Shown: positions 9,501-18,000 of the stretch, piece after piece
Layout: each line of letters begins with the position of its first letter
Position numbering within the stretch: the stretch's first letter is position 1
Assembly (NCBI GenBank): GCA_914767715.1
Contig: OU612074.1
Location: 16,354,062 to 16,418,061 of the forward strand
DNA: 64,000 nt
Source of the DNA: Membranipora membranacea
Taxonomy: Eukaryota; Bryozoa; Gymnolaemata; Cheilostomatida; Membraniporidae
Reading direction: 5' to 3'
Position numbers and translations under genes: made by a program
Notes under the pieces: generated by a model
What the model was told of the DNA's origin: nothing
The model's database searches: none
The model's input: only the letters and a program-made list of their open reading frames with translations

Positions 9501-11782
9501 GTTTTCGAGGGTCATTACCTGAAAGTCATGACGTTCATAACTTTAAAGCTACTAGAACTTTAGGTATATCCAATTACTGACCCAAAGTTATTTACTGATG
9601 TAATTTCTCCACAAATAGCCATACAGTGTTTTTCACCACAATCCAAGATATAATATCAATGGCCATAGTATTGTTTTTTCCCTTTTCAGAATCAAGATGG
9701 CGTATTATTATCCCTAGTACTGGATCCAGCTGAAAGGTTCTCAAGCACGGGATAAAAACAGTTTAATGCACCTAAATTTACCATCAGAGAGAGAATCAAA
9801 GGTAACTTGTCTAAAAATATGTCTATATACTTAGCATTATACCTACTGTTTTTTTTTAAAGTTATAGCTCCTATTGGATATCATTCCCATTTTCTCACCA
9901 AGGTAATTTGACATGTGTCCTTATTTCTTGGCTTTTGTGAGCATGTGGATTTCAAAAGTAAGTATCATAAAGTGTTGTCCGATGTTGACTAAAATAAATC
10001 ATCGGTTAAAATCGCAAGGTTTCATCACTCACCACATCCCGGAGAATGGGTGGCAAGATTGGGGTGCCTTAAGGGCGAGGCCGCAATATCTGCGCCAATT
10101 GGCTCTCAGTTTCTAGGCAGGTCGGAGCACACCTGCGGGTCCAACAATCCATAGTATACAGTGGACTGCAGTTGGCCTTGAACCCAAAACTTGCGTTCTA
10201 AAGTCCGGCGCTCTAACAAACTAAGCCACCTCCTTCTCCCAGTGAATCAAGGGGATCAATCTTGCGTGTTAAAGCCGTTACAAACCTATCTGCTCGGTAC
10301 TGTTCCATAAATGTGCTGAACTGTTCAATCGTAACAACCGAACACAGTTCTCCTCCGCCGCTGCAATGAAATTGGCACCAGAAGGTCCGGAGTATGTATC
10401 GATTGAGGAGATGAGTCGGGGGAATGACAATTCCTCATCGATAACATACAGATCTACAATAAATATAAAAGAAAATAAGGGTCATCACATCCATCATATA
10501 TCGTATACTTAGTTGGTCAAACCCTAGAATATGTGAGAATATTGGTAAAACTTAGCCAAAGGCACTGCATTTGGGGAGCGAATGAAAGTGATTACTAAGA
10601 CTCAATTAATAGACATTACAATGAGGAAAATATAAATAACCTAGCTTGTGCATCCTGACATTAAGGGAAATAGATTGACATGTTTGTGGGTCCAACGGAG
10701 GACAACTCCGATGCGATAGGCATAGGACAATGGACTTAACAATGCAATGGCATGATTTGAAAGTAAGTAGGCATCACCAAGTGGTGATTGATGAGTGAAT
10801 GAGAAAAATCATACTTGTTGTTGGTGGTTTTTCTGTGGTCTCAGTCTCAGCAATAACAGTATCAACAGTAGTATCACTGACTTGCCGCTTGACGACGCCC
10901 AATTCCAATTCATATGCATCTGAAAAAAATATGACGTCTTCATATCATAGGAGGTTTCAAAGAATGCAGTTTGGATCAGTTTGTGCTAAATATAACTGTG
11001 ATATTTACAGCTATTGTCTATGTATCCGGGCCTCCCAGGATGCTTCAAAAAATATTATTTCTCAAGTGATCTTTTCGTTGGTTATTTTGTTGATTTCTCA
11101 AGCTAAATTAGATGTATACAGCTTGTCTAATGACGTCATCTCATTCACCAACTGTGTTTTGTTGTAACAGGCCTACTATTAATTGCTTTGTATTTTTTGT
11201 AGTAGTATTCATAAGATGGGCAAGGCTTTAGTTTGGCTGCTATACAATAATAATTTGTCATGTGCTGATGGTATATCCTGATATTGAGTGAAGCAGTAGC
11301 TTGGGCGATTACAAACCCATCACTCTTACCAACATAGCATGATCAGCCATGAAATCACACGAAATAAAGAGAAGGAAAAACAGGGTAAACGATGAATAGT
11401 GCCATAAATAAAGATAATCAAATCAACTCAACCTTCAGAGATTTTCTTTTTTTAATACTTTTTATTGTTTTAATTATTTTAATTGTTTTTGTTTTATTTA
11501 CTTTTAATCAAATATTTTTATTTTATTTATTTTTCAATTATTGAAGATTGTTTTGATTTTTATCATCTTTTAATAGACTTAGCTCCCTGATGAGCAAAAA
11601 TGCACTGTAAATTATCAGGGCTTTGAATTTTTAGAAGCATATCTTGGTCCACTCGAAGGTCTGTGACAAACAAAATCATACCTCCAAAATTAGTTCTTTT
11701 TTTCTCCAAATTCCCTTCTGTGCCTTTTCTTTGAAACTTTGTAGATTCGGCCTTGACCGACATTGATGGGCCTTGCACTTCT
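1..11782 (-). CDS. Large secreted mosaic gene with NHL beta-propellers (3' part, runs off the window)
   Basis: Phase-compatible exon chain read on the minus strand: 11782-11643 (or -11682), 10919-10815, 10453-10286, 9304-9159, 8310-8163, 7172-6974, 6577-5658, possibly 5475-5380, 4560-4527, 4352-4041, 3435-2495, 1030-997, 534-1. Every junction has GT-AG and matching phase except the first exon, whose usual donor is mutated. The products are propeller-like strands, NHL-like domains, Thr-rich linkers and a mucin-like tract, so an extracellular or cell-surface protein is likely. No signal-peptide exon was found upstream of 11782, so the 5' end is unknown. It could be several tandem genes rather than one; unbroken phase matching favours a single transcript. 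The function is not known. The donor of the 8310 exon and the use of 5475-5380 are the weakest points. Confidence 0.55.
541..996. repeat. GTGCATAGT minisatellite in an intron
   Basis: From about 636 to 910 the plus strand is a degenerate tandem array of an 8-10 base unit close to GTGCATAGT, about 25 loosely conserved copies. It lies in the intron between NHL copy A and the small linker exon at 997-1030. A short relic of the same motif is at 6655-6720, in the equivalent position upstream of NHL copy C, so the array belongs to the duplicated unit. Confidence 0.7.
997..1030 (-). CDS. Small linker exon, class c (phase 1-2)
   Basis: 34-nt exon between acceptor 'ttttgcag' and donor GTATGA, reading about 'TAEETGRTTEIG'. 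Same length and phase as 4560-4527 ('GEVIESTTEMR') and related to the 28-nt exons ending 'ITDAR' at 19696-19669 and 61503-61530. It joins NHL copy B (phase 1 out) to NHL copy A (phase 2 in) in frame. Confidence 0.5.
1031..2494. other. Intron between NHL copy B and a linker exon
   Basis: AT-rich sequence with no convincing exon on either strand. The 96-codon plus-strand ORF at 1280-1570 has no recognisable motif and no splice context. I see no repeat of note here. Confidence 0.45.
2495..3435 (-). CDS. NHL-like beta-propeller exon, copy B (complete)
   Basis: 941-nt exon (phase 2 in, 1 out) between 'ctgtcatcctag' and donor GTGAGT. It encodes about 313 residues in one exon: an N-terminal 'SLYMSDVWNCEIT' strand, NHL-like repeats around 'ADGVKHDARFSLLYAIILD', a 'STGDFYIDHSLGLLKVSY' strand, 'KGLVFLNDRILLLTDD' and a last blade 'SSPKGIFMVDGRVYVTT'. 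The order and spacing fit an extracellular six-bladed NHL-type propeller. Cysteines and several N-x-T/S sites support secretion. The hydrophobic run that seems to precede it in an open frame (codons above 3435) is intron polypyrimidine tract, not a signal peptide. Copy A is a near-identical duplicate and copy C a diverged one. Confidence 0.75.
3436..4040. other. Intron between mucin-like exon and NHL copy B
   Basis: Holds A- and T-rich runs (3660-3760) and no supported exon. The plus-strand ORF at 3767-3970 lacks any recognisable motif. Confidence 0.4.
4041..4352 (-). CDS. Mucin-like Thr/Ser/Pro repeat exon
   Basis: 312-nt exon (phase 2-2) with acceptor 'atttag' and donor GTAAGT. It encodes about 104 residues, mostly five copies of a 16-residue unit close to 'DPSTPESPEAVTTTT' (48-nt DNA repeat, only a few substitutions between copies). 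Such a tract would be a dense O-glycosylation stalk. Phase 2-2 means repeat-number changes and exon skipping stay in frame. It sits between linker exon 4560-4527 and NHL copy B. An open frame exists on the opposite strand only because the repeat length is a multiple of three. Confidence 0.75.
4527..4560 (-). CDS. Small linker exon, class c (phase 1-2)
   Basis: 34-nt exon, acceptor 'gattttag', donor GTAGGT, reading 'GEVIESTTEMR'. It matches 1030-997 in length and phase and splices in frame to the mucin-like exon (phase 2 in). Confidence 0.5.
4561..5379. other. Intron with no clear exon
   Basis: No splice-bounded coding segment was found. Open minus-strand frames at 5017-5379 are continuations past the probable exon 5475-5380 and have no independent support. 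Confidence 0.35.
5380..5475 (-). CDS. Possible cysteine-rich exon after NHL copy C (phase 1-1)
   Basis: Acceptor 'attgaattctcag' above 5475 and candidate donor GTTTGG give 96 nt, phase 1-1, reading through 'PCGDANYSDAMCILEECVDD' and ending near 'ACNFSG'. Four cysteines in about 31 residues would suit a small disulphide domain after the propeller. An alternative is that the frame continues to a stop at 5255-5257 as a terminal exon. The family is not recognised. Confidence 0.4.
5658..6577 (-). CDS. NHL-like beta-propeller exon, copy C (diverged)
   Basis: 920-nt exon (phase 2 in, 1 out), acceptor 'tgccgccttag', donor GTGAGT. About 306 residues, collinear with copy B: 'GVYMSEVCDRCEVIQIDQKV', 'ADGVRNDAHFTLPWAIILD', 'STGDLYVRHDLGLLKVSY', 'KELVFLNDRFLLLTD', 'SSPKGITLMNGTIYITT'. 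The P-x-AI and IR-x-I features of NHL repeats are clearer here than in copy B. Substitutions are spread evenly over the exon and the frame is intact, so it looks under selection and older than the A/B duplication. Confidence 0.75.
6578..6973. other. Short intron with relic GTGCATAGT repeats
   Basis: Contains about 65 bases (6655-6720) of the degenerate GTGCATAGT repeat also seen at 636-910. No coding evidence. Confidence 0.4.
6974..7172 (-). CDS. Propeller-like exon ('LYTMTGSCEFL')
   Basis: 199-nt exon (phase 1 in, 2 out), acceptor 'aattatag', donor GTATGA. It reads 'ELYTMTGSCEFLMLLSES' and later 'ENLVINTAGSAFYLADIEKA', two strand pairs typical of a propeller blade. It splices in frame to NHL copy C. 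Its first strand resembles 'IFILTSNCELLTI' in the previous exon, so adjacent blades may come from exon duplication. Confidence 0.55.
7173..8162. other. Intron, no feature seen
   Basis: AT-rich, with no supported exon or repeat. Around 7970-8110 the phrase 'cctctgaggatc' occurs twice, a short local duplication. Confidence 0.35.
8163..8310 (-). CDS. Propeller-like exon ('GGIIRKDLGG')
   Basis: Acceptor 'aatgttttcag' gives phase 0 in. The reading contains 'ESIVCLTIDTDGNPRENYI' and 'ADFAVDSTGDEIFILTSN', the D..G..Y/F strand pattern of extracellular propellers. The donor placed at GTGAGC (phase 1) fits the next exon; a later GTCAAA or GTTGCA donor is possible if the next exon starts five bases later. 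The 5' boundary is firm, the 3' boundary less so. Confidence 0.5.
8955..9116 (-). repeat. tRNA-derived SINE-like repeat
   Basis: On the minus strand there is an A-box-like 'TGGGTAAGGCATGGGTC' (about 9103-9085) followed by a B-box-like 'TGTTCGATTCC' (about 9066-9056), the order and spacing of a tRNA promoter. The flanks do not fold as a tRNA, so I read it as a SINE head inside the intron 8311-9158. Confidence 0.45.
9159..9304 (-). CDS. Propeller-like exon ('LCDESGFE')
   Basis: 146-nt exon (phase 1 in, 0 out), acceptor 'gacattttcag', donor GTTTGT. It contains 'AIKRIDVVVNDNVDATPVIF' ending 'ILCGDTEDQK', a hydrophobic strand pair with two cysteines. It joins the exon at 8310 (phase 0) in frame. 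Confidence 0.55.
9305..10285. other. Intron carrying a SINE
   Basis: Apart from the tRNA-like repeat at 10088-10237, nothing coding is apparent. The plus-strand ORF 9913-10116 reads into that repeat and is not a gene. Confidence 0.4.
10088..10237 (-). repeat. tRNA-derived SINE head
   Basis: On the minus strand 'GGCTTAGTTTGTTAGAGCG' (about 10228-10210) is a good A box and 'GGGTTCAAGGC' (10185-10175) a good B box, about 33 bases apart. A body follows with 'GTCCACTGTATACTATGG'. The acceptor-stem halves do not pair, so it is a SINE and not a functional tRNA. Confidence 0.6.
10286..10453 (-). CDS. Propeller-like exon ('LYVIDEELSFPRLISSID')
   Basis: 168-nt exon (phase 1-1), acceptor 'tttattgtag', donor GTTTGT. 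It contains 'LYVIDEELSFPRLISSID' and 'AAAEENCVRLLRLNSS', consistent with beta strands at the start of a propeller. Phase-compatible with 10919-10815 and 9304-9159. Confidence 0.6.
10454..10814. other. Short intron
   Basis: No exon or repeat supported. Confidence 0.35.
10815..10919 (-). CDS. Exon b' with dibasic 'VVKRQVSDT' motif
   Basis: 105-nt exon (phase 1-1), acceptor 'attttttcag', donor GTATGA. It reads 'DAYELELGVVKRQVSDTTV' then a Thr-rich end 'ETTEKPPTT'. Clearly homologous to exon b at 20721-20590 and to 57943-58030. The invariant Lys-Arg followed by Gln could be a proprotein-convertase site; that is inference. The plus-strand ORF over the same bases is its shadow. Confidence 0.6.
10920..11642. 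other. Intron, T-rich
   Basis: Contains a poly-T and TTTTATTT-rich stretch at 11445-11560. No exon seen. Confidence 0.35.
11643..11782 (-). pseudogene. Exon a'' ('REVQGP' module) with mutated donor
   Basis: Acceptor 'tttatcttcag' is intact and the 140-nt length equals that of the good copies at 21601-21462 and 59769-59908. It reads 'EVQGPSMSVKAESTKFQRKG' and onward. At the place where the others have donor GTATGC this copy has ATATGC, so normal splicing is lost. A GTATGA inside the exon would end it at 11682 in the same phase (1), giving a shorter in-frame exon. It is therefore either a decayed or a re-spliced module. Confidence 0.5.
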
Positions 11783-12591
11783 CTGAAGATAAACAAAGCA
11801 TATCTAGTCTTCACATCTTGGTACAATTGTTGTTTTTTTGGGAATCTTGTCACTCTACTTGCCATATGTTGTATGATGAATTCACCATGGACAGTGTCTT
11901 ACATGCACATTAATGGTTAGGCAGCTTCAAAGGCGGAAACCCACATTGCGAATTTAAACAAGGAATCTGTCTTCAACATTTAGAAATAACTTCAATCTTA
12001 TTCATCAATAGCTTTGAAGTTGAAATTTTTGCCTGCTGCCATTAATAAAGACAGTCTGTGGAAATTAACCAGGAGATCACTGGGAGCTCACTAGGAAATC
12101 ACTGGGTACTCACTGTGGAGTAATTGGGAGTAAGAAGCATCATACATGAATTGGACACATCATTATTTGTGGCCTGGCCCTAATGAACCACAAACACATA
12201 AGGCGTCATCAGTTGTCGATCAAAAGTTTTCTTGCATTGATTGAAAGTATTTTTCACTGTATGGGGTTATTTATAATGCAATCGGAAAATGAACATGATA
12301 TCTAAAGTCGCATGACCAGTCTGCATGATCTTTAGGACAGTATGACAAAATTGTGAATATAAGAATGACGAAAACTAGTATATTTGAAACATCTGTATCA
12401 TTTATCATTTTATTAAGGCGCTAGGGTGTCAACATTATGATATCCTCACTATGACTATGATTATGATTCTTTGATATCACAACTATGAGATTTACAGTTG
12501 TGTTCTCACCTTTCAGTTGAATAAATTGAACCTAGTTCCAAGCACAATAAAAGCTAAACCAACATAGAGCCAACTCTGGAAAACACATTGG
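11783..12591. other. Non-coding stretch with left arm of a local palindrome
   Basis: No exon found. 12065-12591 belongs to the inverted repeat that pairs with 13455-13815. At 12075-12120 short phrases around 'atcactggg' are repeated. Confidence 0.4.
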
Positions 12592-12827
12592 CTAAGTGAG
12601 CTTCTCTAAGGAAAAGCGCAGTGCTTTACAAAACTCCAACCTTGATCCAAACTCAGCATTGGAAGAAGTAAAGTAGTCTTCACCCATATCGTCCTTTATA
12701 CTGTCTATCTGTCTTTTTACTTCTCCCCGGATGTGGATCTGCTGTGACTGCCGTGCTTCTAAGTTATTAATGTTAACTGCTTCTACTAACCCTTCGTTTC
12801 GCTGTTCAGCTGGAGGTCCTGTTGTGA
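12592..12827 (-). CDS. Alternative or orphan terminal exon ('EVKRQIDSIKDDMGEDY')
   Basis: 236-nt exon (phase 1 in), acceptor 'tctgtgtgcag', open to TAG at 12594-12592. The C-terminus is paralogous to that of the long exon 15050-13804: 'VKRQIDS.KD.MGED' followed by 'TSSNAEFGSRLE.CKAL'. Because the phase matches, exon 15478-15300 could splice to either, making this a candidate alternative last exon without the repeat domain. No other upstream exon is close. An expressed use is unproven. Confidence 0.5.
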
Positions 12828-13119
12828 CTGCACACAGAAAAAAATAGCGTTGTTTTGATTTGGAGTTAGTTCTTCCCCTACTTGATCCTTGTAAAGAATT
12901 ACTTTGACGCTAAAATGACATGCTAAATGAGTAACAATCAGCTGTGATTTGATACTTTGGACTGATCAACCTTCTGTTGATATTTGCTGGATATGACTAT
13001 GAAGTAAAATTAACTTTAGAATTTGATTCCAAATTGGTTAATTTTTAGGGTTAAGTGGGGAACTATTTTGGAATCATTATGACATTTATGAGACTCTCAT
13101 AATATGTCTTTTGATACTA

Positions 13120-13460
13120 AACTAGAGTCATTTTGATTTTAAATTTTTTCTGTGTGTGCGGTTTGTGGTTGGGTGTATATTACATTGTAACAAGGGAAAC
13201 ATTTCTCGAGTTGTGGTCGTTCTGGTAATAATCAAGGCCAAAATGTCATAGAGAGTCGTGGTTTTATCATTGGGTGGGACCAATCGAGGTGGCTGTGTGA
13301 CTGAGGACCACAATTTTGAAGCTGTTGGACAATAATCAACCATTCTTGATCAGACATTGCTGGTTGTAAAATGTTATTGGAAGTTGTGGTGATATCTTCG
13401 GGTGGGAAAACTTCAGGTGGCTGAGTAGTCTGAGGATGGTATGCATGAATATTACTCTAG
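13120..13460 (-). pseudogene. Degenerate copy of the LGWSEEE repeat exon
   Basis: The minus strand still shows 'TTQPPEVFPPED', 'AMSDQEWLIIVQQLQNC' and 'VTQPPRLVPPND', recognisable as eroded versions of the repeat units in 14928-14150, but in different frames with stops. It has lost the WSEEE core. It lies inside the local palindrome 12065-13815. Confidence 0.45.
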
Positions 13461-13803
13461 TTCTTCTAATGCTGTGTTTGGATCAAGGTTGGATTTGTAA
13501 TAAGCACTGTGTGTTGCCATAATGGGCTCTCAGTTGAATTAGCTTTTATTGTGCTTGAAACTAGATCAATTAAATCAACTGAAAGGTGGCAATAACACCA
13601 TAAATTTCATGGTGATAATATATAATCATATGAAATGCTGGCCCGCCATTTATTGATATTTGTCTTTTGATCGACAACTGATGATGCCTTATGTGTTTGT
13701 GATACATTAGGGCAAGGCCACAAATAATGATATGTCAAATACATGTATGATGCTTCTTACTCCCAATTACTCAGAGAGTACCCTGTGACTTCCCAGTGAA
13801 TTT

Positions 13804-15050
13804 CTAGTGACTTTTTAATGAGTTCCTCGTGAAACACATTGGCAAAGTGAGCTCCTCTAAGAAAAAGCATAGTGCTTTACACAACTCCAACCTTGATCCA
13901 AACTCAGCATTGGAAGAAGTAGAGTCATCTTCACCCATACCGTCCTTACTATTGTCTATCTGTCTTTTCACTTGTAGCACTTGGCCAGGCGGTGGCGAGT
14001 GTAATTCTTCCCCATTATTGTCAAAGTCATCTGGTATCGTTATGTGTTCGAGTTGGGGTTGTGGGGCTGTGGTTGAGAGTATGAGAGGAGGTGGCTGGGT
14101 CTGATCGGGACATATTTGATATGACCAACACAGATATTCTTCTTCTGACCAGCCTAAACTCAACATCTCAGACAAATCATCATAGGACATGGTTCGTTGA
14201 GATTGAGGTGGCGGTGTAGTTGGAGAACATATAAAATATAAATGACACATAGCTTCTTCTTCTGACCAGCCTAATTCCACCGCCAGATTTATATCAAATT
14301 CGGACAATGTTGGTTCAGTTGGAGGTGGCTGTGTTGTTGTGTGACATATTTGATACCTGCTACACATAAATTCTTCTTCTGACCAGCCTAATTGGGACAT
14401 CTCAGCCCTATCACGATCGGACATTACTAGTTGAGATTGAGGTGGCTGTGTAGTCAGAGGACATTGTTGAAACATTAAACACCTATATTCTTCGTCTGCC
14501 ATAATGCTTGGTGTAGTTGAAGAACATATAAAATATAAATGACACATAGCTTCTTCTTCTGACCAGCCTAATTCCACCGCCAGATTTATATCAGATTCGG
14601 ACAATGTTGGTTCAGTTGGAGGTGGCTGTGTTGTTGTGTGACATATTTGATACCTGCTACACATAAATTCTTCTTCTGACCAGCCTAATTGGGACATCTC
14701 AGCCCTATCACGATCGGACATTGCTAGTTGAGATTGAGGTGGCTGTGTAGTCAGAGGACATTGTTGTAACATAAAACACCTATATTCTTCGTCTGCCAAA
14801 ATGTTTGGTGTAGTTGTAGAACATATTTGATATATATTACACATAAGTTCTTCTTCTGACCAGCCTAATGACACCATCATATTTATATCAGATTCGGACA
14901 TGGTTGGTGACGGTAGCAGGGTTGACACTGTGGATGGTTGTGTTACTGAAAGGGGTGGTTGAGTTGCTGAAGGGGTTAGGGGACTTGTGAGGGTAGATGT
15001 ACGGTTGGGAAGGGTGGCATGAGATGGGTTGGTGTCACTTCCATCTAGAC
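13804..15050 (-). CDS. Terminal exon with six LGWSEEE-(F/A)MC repeats
   Basis: 1247-nt exon, acceptor 'atgttttaag', stop TAG at 13806-13804. After a Ser/Thr/Pro linker come six units of about 39 residues, close to 'MSDRDRAEMSQLGWSEEEFMC' plus 'SRYQIC.TTTQPPP' (each with a C-x5-C pair), and two short inserts 'ADEEYRC..QQCPLTTQPP'. Units 2 and 4, and 3 and 5, are almost identical, so two-unit blocks duplicated. The tail 'LQVKRQIDNSKDGMGEDDS' matches the tail at 12592-12827, but that exon's stop (TAG after 'LT') is TTG here, extending the protein by about a dozen residues. Open plus-strand frames here are shadows. Confidence 0.75.
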
Positions 15051-18000
15051 CTTAAAACATATAAGTAATAAATACAGATAAACAGAAGGTCATGCAGGTT
15101 TTGCAGTATATTCCCTCGCTCAGACCGCAGTGGTAGAGTTTATCTTGGCTGTTCTCATTGCCTTTAACATTAATTTAGAGACCTGGCTAAGAATTCACGG
15201 ATTCATGGGTCTAGAAATTTGATTGTGAAAACTTCTTCCAAGCTATCATTTAGAATTGTTGATCATTTCAGTTCATTGTGCCGGTTAACATGGCCTTACC
15301 CAGTGATTCAGTCTGGCTGTCATTATTGATGATAACTTTCACTAGCTTGTTTGTCCCATCTTCCACACTTAAAGCGACCCAAATTTCATTGGCTGTATGA
15401 CCTTTTGCGACAGTTGTGACATTTCCGGAGATGCCCACCTCAATCTTGATCAAGTCTTTAAGCCCTGTTATATATTCTCTGAAATAAAAAAATAGAATAA
15501 TAGAAAATACAAATACAAAATACAAAATCGAAAAATACAATGTTTTTATACATAATACTTGTAAAATAATCCCACCGAAAACGATAGTTTGAGATGGTAT
15601 TATGGCAATGCCCATGAAGCAGTTCTCATAGGGGACTTCTGACAGATTATGTGGCAGCTGAGCCCTATTTTTGCACACAATAAACACCTGCAGTTTTGCC
15701 CATCAATCCTCAATTATTGTCAAGTTAACTAGATTCATACCTGATCTTCTCTTTGGGAGTAGTATGAAAAACAGCAGTTGATGCTATGACATAGAAAACT
15801 TGCAACAGCCAGCACCAGTTTCTTTGCTTTTACTAGCCATTTTTATTCAATCCCATAGACATAGTTTTGTCTATGTCTATGCAATGGGATTGTGTCAGGA
15901 TTTGTCTCTTATTATAGGGGGCGCTGAACAGATGAGACCATAAATTGGCACTTTTTTATAAGCTATCATTGGAGCAGATCAAACTTTTTGGTCTGGCAGC
16001 CAGGGAAATTAAGATAGAAACAAAATGAGGGTAATTTCATAGGCGGATCACGCTGACCCACTTTATGAGACAGAAATTGACTGCAAATATAATTTGATAT
16101 ATATTATATTATATAATATAATAAATTTATCATTAAAATAAAGAAAAATAATAATATTCAAGCTTTGAATTTTGAATATTATATAAATCCAACCTGAAAA
16201 TATTGATTGCAGAAGAATAATTCAGAATAAGATATATATGTTTTATGTGATTGTAATACAAAACAATTCTATATTTAATACAATAACTTAATATATATAT
16301 GGAATTTCTTTGCAAAACAAATTTAGCTGTATATTTCATGACACCTTCCTTCCTGACGCTGAATTTCATTGTGATTGATCAAGTTTTTATAATTTAATGT
16401 ATTATAATTTAATTTTAATTGTATTAAAAATTAAGATCTTCCGATACTTTTTTATTTCAGCATATAGGTCAGGTTTTTGGATTACCGAATAAAAATATTG
16501 ATTGTAGTTAGCAGAAACCGAGGAGTTTTTACAGCAAAAGGTCTCAACTGCTTCCTTTATGGCTTATATAAAACTTTGCAAATGTATGGTCTCATCTGTA
16601 AATAATCAAGGGAGATAACTCCGAAAAACACAACCCCATTGCGTAAAAATGTTTTGTCTATGTGTAATCCTCAATCACTCATCAGAGCAACGTAATAAAG
16701 CCTAAGTGCCTGGGAAAAATGTGTAAAATCTGCTTTGATAAAAGCATCAATGGAAAAATTTGCTCAAATAGAAATTTCTATGGTTCAGAGGCGAATATCT
16801 AAAAGAACAGTCATACCTGAGCAAATCATTTAAGCCTTAGTGCCTGGGCAAAATGTTTAGAACTGCATTAATAGTATTATCAATGGTTCAAAGCCATCTG
16901 CTTTGATAGAAATTTCTATGGTTCAAAGGCTAATCACTAAAGGGGGCAGATAAACCCTTTGTTAAACTCTGTGCTCCTAGAAGTGGGAGTTTAGATTATT
17001 TTGTTGTCTTGTCATGTAGTCTAGGGTGGTGTTTCAATTAGAAATAGCCAAAATTGCAATCTGATTGCTCACTCAGTGAGTGAGCGATACCTTCTAGGGG
17101 TCTCGCTTTCAAATCGCTCAGTCATTGATGGATCTATATACATTCTGAGTGAGCTACTTGGGAGCGATTTTCTCTAATTGAAACACCAAGTGAGTGATAA
17201 TTTAACACCAGTGATAACTTGCTTTAGTAAAGGATCACTCTTTCTAATGGAGAGACGCCCCTTCTTTACTCATTGCTATAATTACACTTCTCCCATGTGA
17301 GTTTAAATAACAGCAGCTATGATTTCTTAATTATTTTCATTCATTCACGCAAACTTGTCACAGATTATACTATTATTCAGTTCTCTATAGTAGCTGCCCA
17401 TGTACCTGTCATTATCTTTGTCATTTAATTTGCTTTTTCACATTAGCTCAGATTGCGGCAATTGCAATCTCCTTATTATGTAAACTTTTTATCTAGACAA
17501 AAAAGCCTATATGATTTGTTTTGTCATTGTTTTTGTGACGTGTAACACCAATCATAGATATTCTTATTCGTTAAAAGCTTGCCACTGTATTTTTTTTACC
17601 AGGCAGCATATACCATGACATGAGATGAATTATGTCTAAGTAACGATTACCTAATTGGCTGCAAAATAAGCTGTGGGTTTAATTCTCAGACATAGTTGTG
17701 TTTGTCAGATATTGTCAGATTTTAGAATTTTACACCGCCAATTCCTATTGGGTAGAAGTGAAAGTCCTGCATAAGTCTAGATCAGCTGTCGGCAACCTGC
17801 GGCCTTTTTTCCAGTGCTGCCTAAAGAACAATCTTTTGCGGGCCGATTGTGGCCCTATGCCTAAAAATTTTATTACACATTAATTTCGATTCCTATTTCG
17901 CATTTTGTATCCTTGATATTCAAGTATGTAGGCACAATATATTTCAAAGTAGTGGCCATTCAGAATAAAGCATGTAGCTTCCAAAGCTGTTTGTAGACAT

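Larger units (their letters stand above)
12065..13815. repeat. Local inverted repeat around terminal exons
   Basis: 12065-12690 is repeated in inverted order at about 13815-13455. Matching phrases include 'gactcccaattac'-type sequence near 12120/13765, 'cacaaacacataaggc' at 12190 against 'gccttatgtgtttgtg' at 13687, and 'caagcacaataaaagct' at 12540 against 13543-13559. The right arm has a deletion relative to 12250-12510. The right arm also carries, on the plus strand (about 13463-13515), an inverted fragment of the terminal exon found at 12592-12827. Confidence 0.65.

Noticed and set aside
10165-10237. Functional tRNA gene on the minus strand
   Set aside because: A and B boxes are good but the acceptor stem does not pair; read as a SINE head.
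13829-14104. 91-codon plus-strand ORF
   Set aside because: Antisense to the terminal repeat exon, without splice or motif support.
15580-15688. Exon reading 'VFIVCKNRAQLPHNLSEVPY'
   Set aside because: Good acceptor, but the only donor gives phase 1, which puts a stop in the next exon; the flanking exons join without it.
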